Shown in pieces: positions 38,101 through 48,781 of a stretch of 64,000 nt of DNA. The notes beneath the pieces were generated by a model, which saw nothing but the letters and a program-made list of their open reading frames with translations, searched no databases and had not been told where the DNA came from. The stretch spans positions 124,001 to 188,000 of the forward strand of contig VSJF01000014.1 in the NCBI GenBank assembly GCA_009739215.1. The letters are read 5' to 3'. Numbering within the stretch: the stretch's first letter is position 1; every line of letters begins with the position of its first letter. Both the position numbers and the translations under genes were made by a program. Origin of the DNA: Floccularia luteovirens (Eukaryota > Basidiomycota > Agaricomycetes > Agaricales > Squamanitaceae).

Positions 38101-39578
38101 TATCTTCCCAAGACCATGAGTCTGATGTGCAGACACATCCTCCATCTCTCCCACATGTTCTTACACTGCATATGCAGTACTGGTGTGCAGTTCTTCTTTT
38201 GCACCGTCCATTGTAAGTTTTATACCGTTACCTGATGTATACAATGATGTCTGATATCCCTTGACCCTTGATAGCATACGCCATTTTTATGGGTCTAAAC
38301 ACAAACAGTGAGTTTTACATTGAATCATCACTGATAAGCTATAAACATGTCGTGTCGTTAGGACCGAAGAAGTTGATGAGGGCGAAGTACGTGCCATCAC
38401 AGAAAAAAGCTATGAACTTTGTGCAAGTGCAGCAAATCATATCACATCAATAGGTGTGCAATTTTCTTTGCCTATGGACGCTACGGGTTATTGAGTTTCT
38501 ATTATAGTTGCTGCGTATGCAGATAGATACCCTCTCTCTCGGAGCTCTGTATTCTTGTGTTATTATATTTTTACCGCTAGTATTATGCACGTTCACTAGT
38601 CGTAAGCAATCTTCTGATATTCTCAAACTCATTTAATAACTTTCTTCCTTAGTCACTGTCCACCCCACAGACCCCCAAGCTCGCGTTGGCCTCGCAAGAT
38701 GTATGGAAGCGTTGCATAGCATGGAAATCGTATGGCCCAGCGCTGCACGCGCTCTCGAGCTTCTACGTGGCTCCAAGGTCAATCTCGAGACCAATCAAAT
38801 TGCCATACTCTCCACCCCTCTATATCCAGAGCGTGCCAAGCGTTCTGCGGAACATCAACTGGATGATTCCTCCATACATGCCCAGGACCACGATAATTCA
38901 GCTGAGATAAATGAGTATCTTGCGCCTCCCAATCCCACCTCCTTTGTACGTCTCACACCTTCTGGCGCGACAAATTCACTCGCTGCTCGACCGTCAAGTT
39001 CTTTAGACCAAAGCTACGGTTTGTATCCTCCCTTCCTGGATCACCAACAAACACCTACTTGCGGCAGCACCACCTCGCTGGTCAATTGAGCAGCGTGCTT
39101 TCGCAGGGTCCTTGTCCACCAGCGTGCTTCCAGAACTGTACAGCACAGGACTTGATAATATTCGAGGTCACATGCAACAGATAGGGAACGCTGGAGGAAG
39201 TGGGGATGGCCTGAATATGAGCTGGCGGGCGTGAAAGTATGTACAATGTAGGTGGAAATGGGATCTCCATGAACGTTAACAGTGGACGTGATCGACATGG
39301 GGATGGAAACTCGGGTGGAAATATTGATGAGAGGAGGTTTCAGCCGTCACAATTCTGGAACGTCTATCCAGCTTATTCACAGCCTGCACCAACATATGGT
39401 GTCCAAGCAGGGTCTATAGCCACGGATAACCCTCAAACTGCCCTGCCAGGACAAACATATTTCCAAGGACAGGATTATAATTTTTATGGTGCGCTTTTTT
39501 TCTCTATTCCATTTTCTTCATATCTGAATTAATTGGGATGCTGTTTATAAAGATAACCAAAACTTCACCAGTCGATAA
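35138..39578 (+). CDS. Zn2Cys6 transcription factor with fungal-specific TF domain
   Basis: Starts MFSLQKYANHLQDSNTSQAH. After a Pro/Ser-rich N-terminus of about 165 residues, two introns split the zinc cluster: ACDQCRKSKCKCE, then EPCKSCMMLGT and CTFLGPSRKRGPPKGYIDAI. The six cysteines are complete and the RKRGPPKGY linker leads to a coiled-coil dimerisation helix (EARLHQTEALLG). The middle-homology domain follows: LYFTYVHPSFPVVHKRAFFE, LLLLVMFSLAARYD, WTYTGMAIRMAQDLGMHRSA, ERKRVWYACIIMDKYVSAYI and GRPLMIFERDFDTLMP. It belongs to the GAL4-type family with overall likeness to xylanolytic-type regulators; the target genes are unknown. Roughly 1,150 residues and a dozen introns. The C-terminus is uncertain: near 39150-39240 the frame changes and needs a weak intron, and I end it at NQNFTSR (39578). 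Confidence 0.85.
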
Positions 39579-41380
39579 TACTGCTTTCGAGTTATTTTAC
39601 TTTGTCTATCGTCTTCGCATCTTCTACGCACTATATTAACATTCAAACTTCCAACCAAACCATCATATACATTCGGCCGAGCTTTTCCTATCCCCGAACT
39701 ACCTACATATTTGTAGCATATCTAATACTATCGATATCATCATCAACATTAAAATCCCACCATCGCATCTTTTTCTGTATCGCATTACTTTACTGAAATG
39801 ATTTTTTTTACATGATTATTCCATGTACACTTTTCCCTTGTAATTTCGTATGCACCATCACGACGCTAGACTATATGATTTTCTCTTTATTGCCCTATGT
39901 ACCTGAATATATGTATGTATTTTCGCATAGATCTACTCATAATTCTATCATCTCATATCTTGTATAAAAAAACTCACTCCGCGGATCTGAACCTCTTTTT
40001 TTAAATTGAATTCATGTCTGACACCCACATGAACACATTTCAACGTATATATCGAGTTGCCGGACTCCAGGGTTCTGGCCGATGCTGAATGTTCAATGTC
40101 AATAAAATTGCTTGGTTCTTGGTAGTTCTCAGTTTCATTAGATCGCACAAGATCGATGATGTATTTGTGAGAACAATTCTTTGAAACCACGTAACATTTG
40201 ATTGACGTTATGCCCTCGGATTACGGAGTACACCAGCATACAAGCTGCCCCATGATCATGCCATGCATAAAGACAACGTAACATTGTCAAAGACAGGGGG
40301 CTAGAAAGTCTTAACGAAGGAGGCAACAACGTTTGGTAATCACATGCAAAAAATATGTTACGTAATCAATGAGAATGGGAATGAGGAAAGAATCCGTTGA
40401 TTCCAGAAGGTTGACCGTGGCAGCGAAGGAAGACCACAACTAATTGTTGTTTCTATTCACCAGCTCCATGTCCTATCATGATGGTGATATATGATTGATA
40501 CTAACGGACTAGCATGTGTCCACGCCATGCTGTTACCTCGCCTGTTCTTGTTTTAGGTGGTATTTACACTCGGCAGGATGGAACAAATTCAACTCAGTCG
40601 AGGGTTGAGTTGACATGTATCCAAATGCTAGATCCCAGTTTTTAAAATACCCAACCTATTGAAATGATCGGCTTTATCAGTGGCCGACAAGCTTTTTTTT
40701 TTCTTGAATAAATTTCGCACATTGAGTTTTTGACACTTTGTCCACCCCATATGCTTCCCTACATATGGTGTCACTAGTACAACTAGATTATATGCATTAT
40801 TCGACCATACCGTAATGTTGTATGTATAAGGGGAAAACCCGCACCGGTACCGGTTTTATATTGCTCTTAGAAAACCCTTCTACCACGTGGATACCACGTG
40901 TGCGAGATCAAATTGTTGGTGCGGTGGGACTGGCGCCTCAATTAAGGTCCCCAAAGTGGACCTGTTAATCACCGCACGGGCACCATCACGATGTAAGTAG
41001 AACTTGGATGGGGTTGTTCGTATATATCATATCATATCATCAACATCAAAGAGCCACCAATGCTATATTGGCAGTATATGGAAATGATAGGTGCTACCTA
41101 GGGACTCATGATAAGCCGGAGAGCCCAGAAAGCCAGAAGGGGCTGAGCAGTGATTTATACTGCTCAGCTGCTGCAGGGTGCCCTGTGACGCAACTTGGAG
41201 AGAATCCCGAAAAAGAAAAATCGCCGACAATTAACCTCATTACTTGATGAGACTTTTGTATTTATCTGATAAGAGATAACTGGATCATATCATCGTCATT
41301 TATGATACATTCATCTCACCTCGTACGTAGACAATAACTACTACATACTAATTGTTTTTTGTAAAGTTTAGTATTAAGCC
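39579..41380. other. Long spacer with palindrome and CACGTG pair
   Basis: About 1.8 kb. The first part is the AT-rich 3' region of the Zn2Cys6 gene. The second part is presumed promoter of the phosphorylase gene and holds a perfect 12-bp palindrome (ACCGGTACCGGT, about 40843-40854). TACCACGTG then occurs twice at 10-bp spacing (about 40882-40899), followed by CATATCATATCATATCATCA near 41028. No gene was recognised. Confidence 0.45.
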
Positions 41381-42587
41381 ATGTCACTTGAACAACCACT
41401 CGATTTCACTTCAACCTTGGATACACTCGCGCTATTGCTTCCAGAAAAACTACAGAAACCTCGTGTTGGTATCGTTTGTGGATCTGGTCTAAGTGGACTC
41501 GCTGATGTCCTTCGAGAAAGTGTGGTCATACCCTATGATAGGATACCTGGTTTTGGAGTTAGTACAGGTATTAATCTCCTTAATTCCATCAGATAAAGCA
41601 CTGAACTGTGAACAGCTCCTGGTCATAAAAGTGCATTAGCATTTGGACTGCTGGGAGGAGGTGATGGTATTCCCGTCGTTGCCATGCTAGGAAGAGCAAG
41701 TGTTAAATTCGACATCACTTTAATCTGATATTTGATGATTTTGTGACAGTTTCATCGATATGAGGGTTATGATTTCTCTACAATCATGTATCCGATTCGC
41801 GTCATGGCCAGATTAGGAGTCAAACATGTTATCAGTATGTCGCCTCAGTTCTCATAAATGATGGATAGCATTAACAATGAAAGTTCAGTAACTAATGCTG
41901 CCGGGTCACTAAGGCCCAGCATACCCGTTGGAACAAGTATATTATTTCTTTCCGTAGTAGTTGCTCCACCAGCTCACCAAGGGTTATCCAAGTTGTCGTC
42001 ATACATGACCACTTGGGGATTCCAGCTCTCACAGGGTTCAATCCTTTGCTCGGACCCAAGACTTCATCATCGTATCCACGTTTCCTGCCCTTATCCGACG
42101 CATACTCTCGGGATCTCCGTCGCTTAGTGTTCCTTGCGGCTCACCAACTAAAATTAGAGAAATCTGCTCTTGCGGAAGGAACCTACGCCTGGGTCTCTGG
42201 TCCGACTTATGAAACTCCGGCAGACGGCAGGTTCCTTAGAGATGCTGGAGGAGACGTTGTTGGCATGAGCACAATCCCAGAAGTGTTGGCTGCACGAGAG
42301 GAGGGGTTGAATGTACTAGCCTTCTCACTAGTGTCGAACTTGGTCACAATCCCGGATAAGTATAATAGTGTTGCTGAAGAAGTGGAGGCTGAGGTTTGTT
42401 TGCTACCTGGTTAACCTGGAACCGTGCTGATAGGATTGCTGCTATTATTATGTAGCTTTCTGGCAGGAAATTCGAGGTGCCAGAGGAACATGTCATTTCC
42501 CATTCCGAAGTTTTAGAAGTTGGGAGACAGAAAGCTGATTTAATGCGAAAGTTGGTGGAGAAGGTCATCGAGATGATACCTGCCTGA
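41381..42587 (+). CDS. Purine nucleoside phosphorylase
   Basis: Splits inosine and guanosine with phosphate to base and ribose-1-phosphate in purine salvage. Motifs in order: RVGIVCGSGLSGLAD (phosphate-binding Gly-Ser), PGHKSALAFG, then after an intron FHRYEGYDFSTIMYPIRVM, TNAAGSL and VHDHLGIPALTGFNPLLGP. Then come EGTYAWVSGPTYETPAD (base-binding Tyr/Glu) and VGMSTIPEVLAAREEGLNVL. The final exon ends KVIEMIPA. Five or six introns, about 315 residues, normal for trimeric PNPs. The active-site residues I can check are all present. Confidence 0.93.
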
Positions 42588-42973
42588 CATGTAGACTCCA
42601 AACATGATGCATTTCCAACATTATGCTGTGCTCCAGAACGACCATCACGACTAGAAAGACGTATCATTAGAATAAATGATGTGGTCAACTGATACTTAGC
42701 AATGCATCAGTGCAGTGTAGTAGTTGGCACATTGAATGTAGATATTTACTCGCTGTACAACCTGTGTACAGGAATACACCTTCGGGCTCGGTGTGTAGAG
42801 TAGCGCTGGTGAAGTTTGCCATACGATGCAGTGTTTAACATGGAACTTATTTACAGTAATAGGGTTAGGGTCGAGGGTCCCATGAGCTTCGGGACCCCAC
42901 ACTCTAGCAGAAGACCTTGACGTGCTACCATTCCCATAGTCCTTCTTTGATTCATGAGCGCAGCCCTGAAAAA

Positions 42974-45297
42974 ATGACACACATCGACGCTCTGGTATCA
43001 GCTCTGTCTATGGAGGATCACCTCGGGATCGTCTACCACATAGAAACAGCTCAACAGTTTTGGTCTGGTACGGCTCCTTTTGGATGGTGCTCGGAGAACA
43101 GAGTTGACTGACCATACCCACAGAATTAGAAGATGTATTAAAGTTACCCACTGATGACCCTCCGACACTTTCTCTCCTGGACTCCACTCTCAGACGGTTC
43201 ATATCGTTGTGTGCAACATATCATGGCACGTGTGCTACATCTTTAGAAACAGACTTATTAACTTACACCTTCGGTCTAAATAGAACAATACCTGCAGAGC
43301 CATCTGCAGCTGGAACATGCCTGTAGCCTCATTCTCGACTCGGAGCTCTTCGAATTTCACTCCGAGAGGATGTGCGAGATCATTGTGGATGATACTTGCG
43401 AGGTGCGTTCTTTTCGCCGATGTGCAGACAATTCATTATTGAAAAAGTACAAAAAGAACGCAGACCCTCACTTCCAGTTAATCGTATACCAAATCCTATT
43501 GTGTCATGGACGTCGTCGCCCAGATTTCTTTCGTTCCCATAAACGATGGCAGCCTTTAATACCCCGTCTTATGGACCATGTTATGGTGGAAATAGATCCC
43601 GATGTAGAAGATACTTACTTCGGGACAACTGGAGGGCCCAATTCAAATGTTATTTCCGTTCCTGTTCCTATCGAGGCGAAGCTCAGAAGTATGGGTGTCA
43701 AATTATTGTATGAAGTCTGTCGGGTACAGAAATTATCCGTCCAAGATTTACGTGAGTTTCATCTCTATCAGATAATGAATTTCAACTTATCACTGAGACG
43801 CTTTTCTAGGAATTTTTGATGACACATTCATAGATTATCTATTTGACCTCGTGGAGCAGACTAGATACATGCACGACGATACCTTTAACTACTCGGTTAT
43901 TAAACTTATAGTAAACACAAACTTTTTCTCGTATAATGTCGGATGTACTCTAATACAGCCTTGACAGATCTCATTGAACGAACAATTCATGGTCGCTTCA
44001 TTGGGCAGCGAAGCATCCCAATTAGAAGCGCCGGATGTGGTGTCGGGCCAAAACGAGCCTTCTGCACCACGCAATCGGGTCCTTCGGGTTCTCATGCGGC
44101 GTTTAGGTTCCTCCAAGACATTCGGTGAAAATATGATATTTATGCTTAATCGTGCAAGTGTGTTGTCCATGACTTTTAGCCTGTTATATCCGCTAATCTA
44201 TGAGCAAAGAACGGACTCAGGAAGACCTCTGCATGCAACTTCTCATCTTGAAGATTATATACGTCCTATTCACCACCAAAGGCACTTCAGAATATTTCTA
44301 TACGAACGATCTCCGGGTGTTAGTCGATGTCTTCTTGCGCGAGTTGGTCGATCTAGATGAGGAAAGTGAATCGGTAAGAATTTTTATTGTCACATCTTAT
44401 TCATATCATCTCAACGCACACCAAAAACAGTTACGACACACATATCTCCGAGTTCTTCACCCACTCCTAACGAAAACCCAACTGAGAGATACTCCCTATA
44501 AACGACCTCAAATCTTCTTCACGTTGGAATCTTTAGTGAGCAACACCCAAGTCAGAGATGTCAGCCAAACAACTCGTCGTCTTGTCGACCGTTGTCTATC
44601 TGGAGACTGGTGTGTGCAGTTGAAAGCTCACAAAGATAACATTTTGGTAGGAGGAGATGGGCCCCGGAGGGGGAGTGCCGCCAGCGAGTATAGTGAATCT
44701 TCCTCACTCGGCCCATCCGGTCATATCAGTCCATCCTTTGTTGCAGCAGTACAAGTGGAATCGTCAACCAAGACCAAGACTTTGAAATCCAGCAAGAGCG
44801 TTGAGAATTTCAGCGGTCGCTCGGAGCAGAATTGGCAAACCCCTCGGTCACCTATTGAGAGATTACGACGCCCTAGTAATTCTAGTAGCCATAGCCTCCC
44901 TGGAGTAGCTTCTGCTGTACCTCCAGTACCCAGCTTATCCTCAGCCCCGAAACGTAGGAGCACAACGAATACAACGATAGCGGAATCCACGAATTCACTC
45001 CTTACCGCTATGAGTCCACGTCCGTACAACAGTGAACATGAATTGAATCGTCATTCTCCCCACCAAGTACTCGTTTCTACGAGTACTATAGTTTCACACC
45101 AACCCACAGACATCCCCACACAACAACCTGCTTCTAAGGGTCGCAGACCGGCTCCACCTGCCCCTCCAAAGCGCCGCAAAGCACCTGCTATTCCCGTTAC
45201 GTCAGGACGTACGAACAGCGGTGCAATTATTACGACTATCAAATCTTCTGCAACAAGTCCTCTAGCTAAGGAAGCCCACATCAGATCTACAGCATAG
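42974..45297 (+). CDS. LDB17/SPIN90 family endocytic actin regulator
   Basis: Start at MTHIDALVSALSMEDHL; an upstream in-frame ATG lacks conservation. The helical leucine-rich body contains ELEDVLKLPTDDPPTLSLLD, LVEQTRYMHDDTFNYSVIKL, NRVLRVLMRRLGSSKTFGEN, MQLLILKIIYVLFTTKGTSE, YFYTNDLRVLVDVFLREL, and TYLRVLHPLLTKTQLRDTPY followed by KRPQI. These are hallmarks of the SPIN90/Ldb17 domain. Fission yeast Dip1 and budding yeast Ldb17 act with Arp2/3 to start actin assembly at endocytic sites. The C-terminal 220 residues are Ser-rich and end in proline motifs (RRPAPPAPPKRRKAPAIP), likely SH3 ligands. About seven introns, near 645 residues. Confidence 0.85.
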
Positions 45298-45846
45298 TAA
45301 ACCGGTTACATACGATTGAAAGAAATTATTATATTGTACATCTGCTCCAGCCCTGTTCAGTTCCTCTGCATATGTCGTCGTATTTTGCACAGCAATCATC
45401 ATCCAGTTGTATCCATATCATCAGCTTCGTTCCCTTCGTTTCCCTATACCAGTTCTTTTGTCCATATATACGCATTGTTGTTATTTCTGCCGTTCTAGGC
45501 GTATACCAATGAGCACTTTTTTCTTATCAAGTTAACTTTTAATGTCAACATGGACTTGAAGTCATAATTAACACCTTCCAAGCCTAGTATGTCATCGTCC
45601 AAGCGAGCTTGGAACAGTTCGGGATGGATGCGAATTCTGTTTGCGTTATGTGACCAGGCAAAAGATGGTAGGCAACAATCGTCCAGGGTGAAGATACGTA
45701 AAGCCCGGCGATGCAAAATACTGAGGTTTTCGTCCGATTGCATATGGCATACAGAAATCCAGGAAGGTAGCAGTACTGTCTGTACCAGTACGAGATTCAC
45801 CAAAAATACTTTCAAGGGATGACTGTAATCAGAGAGGAGCTCTTTT
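45298..45846. other. Convergent 3' spacer (LDB17 / Alba protein)
   Basis: About 550 bp between two convergent stop codons. The 106-codon minus-strand and 77-codon plus-strand frames overlap each other and show no domain. I see only 3' UTR-like sequence. Confidence 0.45.
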
Positions 45847-46891
45847 TCAATCTACAAGCATTCCGCGGTCCTCTTCATCACCAGACAGTGAGTCGAACGT
45901 GCTGTTTAAAGTGTCTTTTGCTTTTCCCTTCTTTTTACCCCCCTCAGCCGGGGTAGGTGCACTTCCATTATCAATGGTAACATCATGATTCATGGTAGAG
46001 TCTTTAGACGTGGTTAGTCGTGCACGTTTCTTGGCTCGTGCACGGGCTGATTTTGAAATCTTGCGTTTGTCAGGCGGTTGGTAACTGACCAAAAAAAAAG
46101 TGATTGTACATTCTGTTAGTTAAACAAAATACATTGTGATGTGGGAGGAGAACCTACGTTGCACCTTCTTTCTCTAGTTCTGGGTTTTCATACCGCGATA
46201 GTGTTATACGCATATACGGACTATGCTTCTGCTTCACACTACCAAAAAAACAAAACAGAATAAGAGGTAAGTGGTTGTTCTCGAAAAGAAAATGTAACAA
46301 ATGCACTCGTACTTGGTCCCACTCTGCAACGCGTCAAGAATCTGCTGCGCCCGCTCTTCCACACTCATTGCACCGGGAAGCTTCTCCTGGATAACTTCTG
46401 GTGGCTCAAGTTCCTCGAGAGTTCCAATGAAATTATACTGATGTAGGCCAATCAAAATAGGAGATTTTCGTTCAGCCATGAGTTTAAGCCATTCACGTTT
46501 GATGATCTCCACAACACTCAAAAGTCGCGGCACGACTAGAGCAGATGCTGCAATTGACTTAGCACTCGACGCCGAGGTCTTCTCTGATGGCTTGCGCAAA
46601 ACTTGCGCATCATTTGGATCTGGTGGATTAGGATTTTCTGGCGTTTTTTCTATTTGTGGTCGCGCCGGTATAGAGGGGTGACCTGCAGGTAATGTATGTA
46701 GTATGATTGGACGTTCCTCATTGTCCTGAAGAACCAAAACTGTGTCAGTCTGTTAAAAGAAAAGATAACACAAAAAGACACACTTCAAGTGATTTGAGTG
46801 CAAAGGAAACGAAGGATGACATCTTGCCGTGAGTAGTTATACGAATGTATTGAGGTTCGCGTTCGTTATTCGAGTTATTGGCGGACGCCAT
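45847..46891 (-). CDS. Alba-domain RNA/DNA-binding protein
   Basis: First exon from the ATG at 46891: a short Asn/Glu-rich N-terminus, then QYIRITTHGKMSSFVSFALK. It continues after an intron as DNEERPIILHTLPAGHP and ALVVPRLLSVVEIIKREWLK. The beta strand carrying basic Gly-Lys followed by the LLSVVEIIKRE helix is the Alba fold, as in Rpp25/Pop6-type proteins and RNA-binding Alba proteins. A linker with KSPILIGLHQYNFIGTLEEL leads to SPYMRITLSRYENPELE and a very basic tail (KSARARAKKRARL). An acidic end reaches GMLVD. It may work in RNase P/MRP or in general RNA binding; the sequence does not decide. Four introns, about 260 residues. Confidence 0.7.
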
Positions 46892-47325
46892 TGCTAGTTC
46901 GTGTAGAGATGAAAGGACATATCCATATGATCACGTGGTAAATACATTCTAACTTTACGCGTTGATAACTACAATCTCATATGCATTGGATATGGCCAAC
47001 GTAGTAGTAGCTACAACCTGTTCTGAGTCAAGCAAAAAATTCTTTTCGTGAAGGCTCAGAATAATCATTTAGACGGTTTCATGGGCAACGTAGACCTTGC
47101 ACTGGGTATATATAACATAGAGTCCTGAGTAATCTGTGTTAACAGTTTGGTTGCGACCTGATTAAAGAGCTTGGATAGCTTATAGATACTTGTACACGTA
47201 CACTTTATTTAACCCTTACATATTATGAAACATTAATACAATCTCAACTGTCGTCTATGCCACAGCTTCAGTAACAATGTAAGTAACGTTCTCTGGTAAA
47301 TTAAACATACCTGACAAATAACACT
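46892..47325. other. Intergenic between two minus-strand genes
   Basis: About 430 bp holding the promoter of the Alba-domain gene and the 3' end of MIS12. A CACGTG lies at about 46933 near the Alba gene start. No gene. Confidence 0.45.
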
Positions 47326-48226
47326 CTAAGCCCTATCTTCCCGATCATCAACACCCCCCATCGCCGAAACAGCGTCCCTCATTTCCTGTGCGTCCCCTGT
47401 CATCGCAGCAGCCTGAACCAAGCGCCCCACACTTCCTTCTGGTCTACCCACATCCTCTTCTTTCACCCTCGCAACCAACCTCTTCGCCGCCCAATTTGCA
47501 TAGCCCAAAGCGCTTCCCTCCCACTCTCGTTTACCCGGAGGTACAGTCAATGGGGCTATAGGCTCCATAGGAGGAAGGGCCGTGAACGTCTTGTAAAGCG
47601 TGACCAATTGTTCTGCAGCGCGTTTCGACGCGCCCGAGAGGTGATTGAGGGCACCCAACTGACTGAGCTGGTGTTCCGCATTAGCTCTTGCCCGCTCGGA
47701 GTATGGAGCAGCGCGTTTTAGCAGCCGGTTGGCCTGACGTTCCTACAAGATAATAATATCTGTCCAGGAGTCATAACTTAATTCTAGATAGCAGACTTAC
47801 GCGTTGTAATTCCTTCCTGAGGTCCTCCAATTCTTGCATGAGTTCTGCTTCCTTTTCACTACTCCCAACTAGATCCAAACCTGTTTGATGCGGCAACACC
47901 ACTGGAAGGTCAGGTGGGATGTAGAATATATTTCGTAAACACCAAGCTTCGAAGAAGTCAAATGCGATATCCGTGTGATACTCCAGTAGTGTCTGAAAGG
48001 ACACAAGCGCTTGTTCTATCTCCTTATTTACATCCGAATCTTCTTCAGCACTCGCTGAATGTCGCGTTGCAGCCCATTTGATAACGAATTCTTCCATGCC
48101 GTTGACACCATCTTGCACTGCGTTATTTGCAATGTTTATGATATCATCTAGTAGTAATTGTGGTGCAAAGCCGAGAACTTCACATAAAAGCAGGGGATTC
48201 GCTGGTGCTTGCGTTGAAGTTGACAT
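47326..48226 (-). CDS. MIS12: MIS12-type kinetochore protein
   Basis: Start MSTSTQAPANPLLLCEVLGF. The block LLLCEVLGFAPQLLLDDIIN followed by IANNAVQDGVNGMEEFV is the conserved N-terminus of Mis12/Mtw1, the head of the MIND complex that links CENP-C to the Ndc80 complex. The rest is helical and acidic, with FDFFEAWCLRNIFYIPPDLP and a predicted coiled coil (KEAELMQELEDLRKELQRE). A single intron of about 60 nt joins it to ERQANRLLKRAAPYSERARA. It ends VDDREDRA. Near 280 residues, usual for the family. Confidence 0.87.
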
Positions 48227-48781
48227 GATGGAAGCGGAGGTCAGGGAATCCGATTAGATAAGCATGTTGTAATCTGAGTTGACAGTCTACAATGATCAAC
48301 CATACAATGACCTCGAGAATAAACGTATACGTAGCGGTCAGTGTTCTTACCATCGAGAGAGAAGCTGATCAACAACACAACCACCATCTGGTTCCTTCAC
48401 AAACGGGCAAAGAGAGGCTTTAGTGACCAACCTGTGTTCAACTCGGACGTCCGGATGTTCCTTAGTGGGTGAACTCGAACCCTCTGATCCCCACAACTAT
48501 TCTTTACTAACCCAGAACGTCATGATCAGTGATACTTCTTCTGTATAGCATTCTCCAAAGATCATGTCTTTACTAACACTTGTGTCAAAAAAAAAATCGC
48601 ATTTCCCTGAGCCGGACCGTCGCGGGTCTTCTACATGTTCTCGTCGCGTACTCGTGACCTTCTCCAGGCATTCCATGACCAAAAATTTCTTCTGTGGTGT
48701 GCACCACACTTCGAATTCCTGCCTTCGTTCATTGTACTTAAAAAGAACGAAGTGAAGGGACTATGGTGTCCCCAAGCGACA
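48227..48781. other. Divergent MIS12 / GH28 promoter region
   Basis: About 555 bp between two divergent start codons. A GTTCGAGTTC string on the minus strand near 48473 resembles a tRNA B box but has no cloverleaf around it. Nothing else is supported. Confidence 0.45.

Noticed and set aside
48440..48510. tRNA-like B box (GGTTCGAGTTC on the minus strand)
   Set aside because: The flanking bases do not form a T stem, anticodon stem or acceptor stem.
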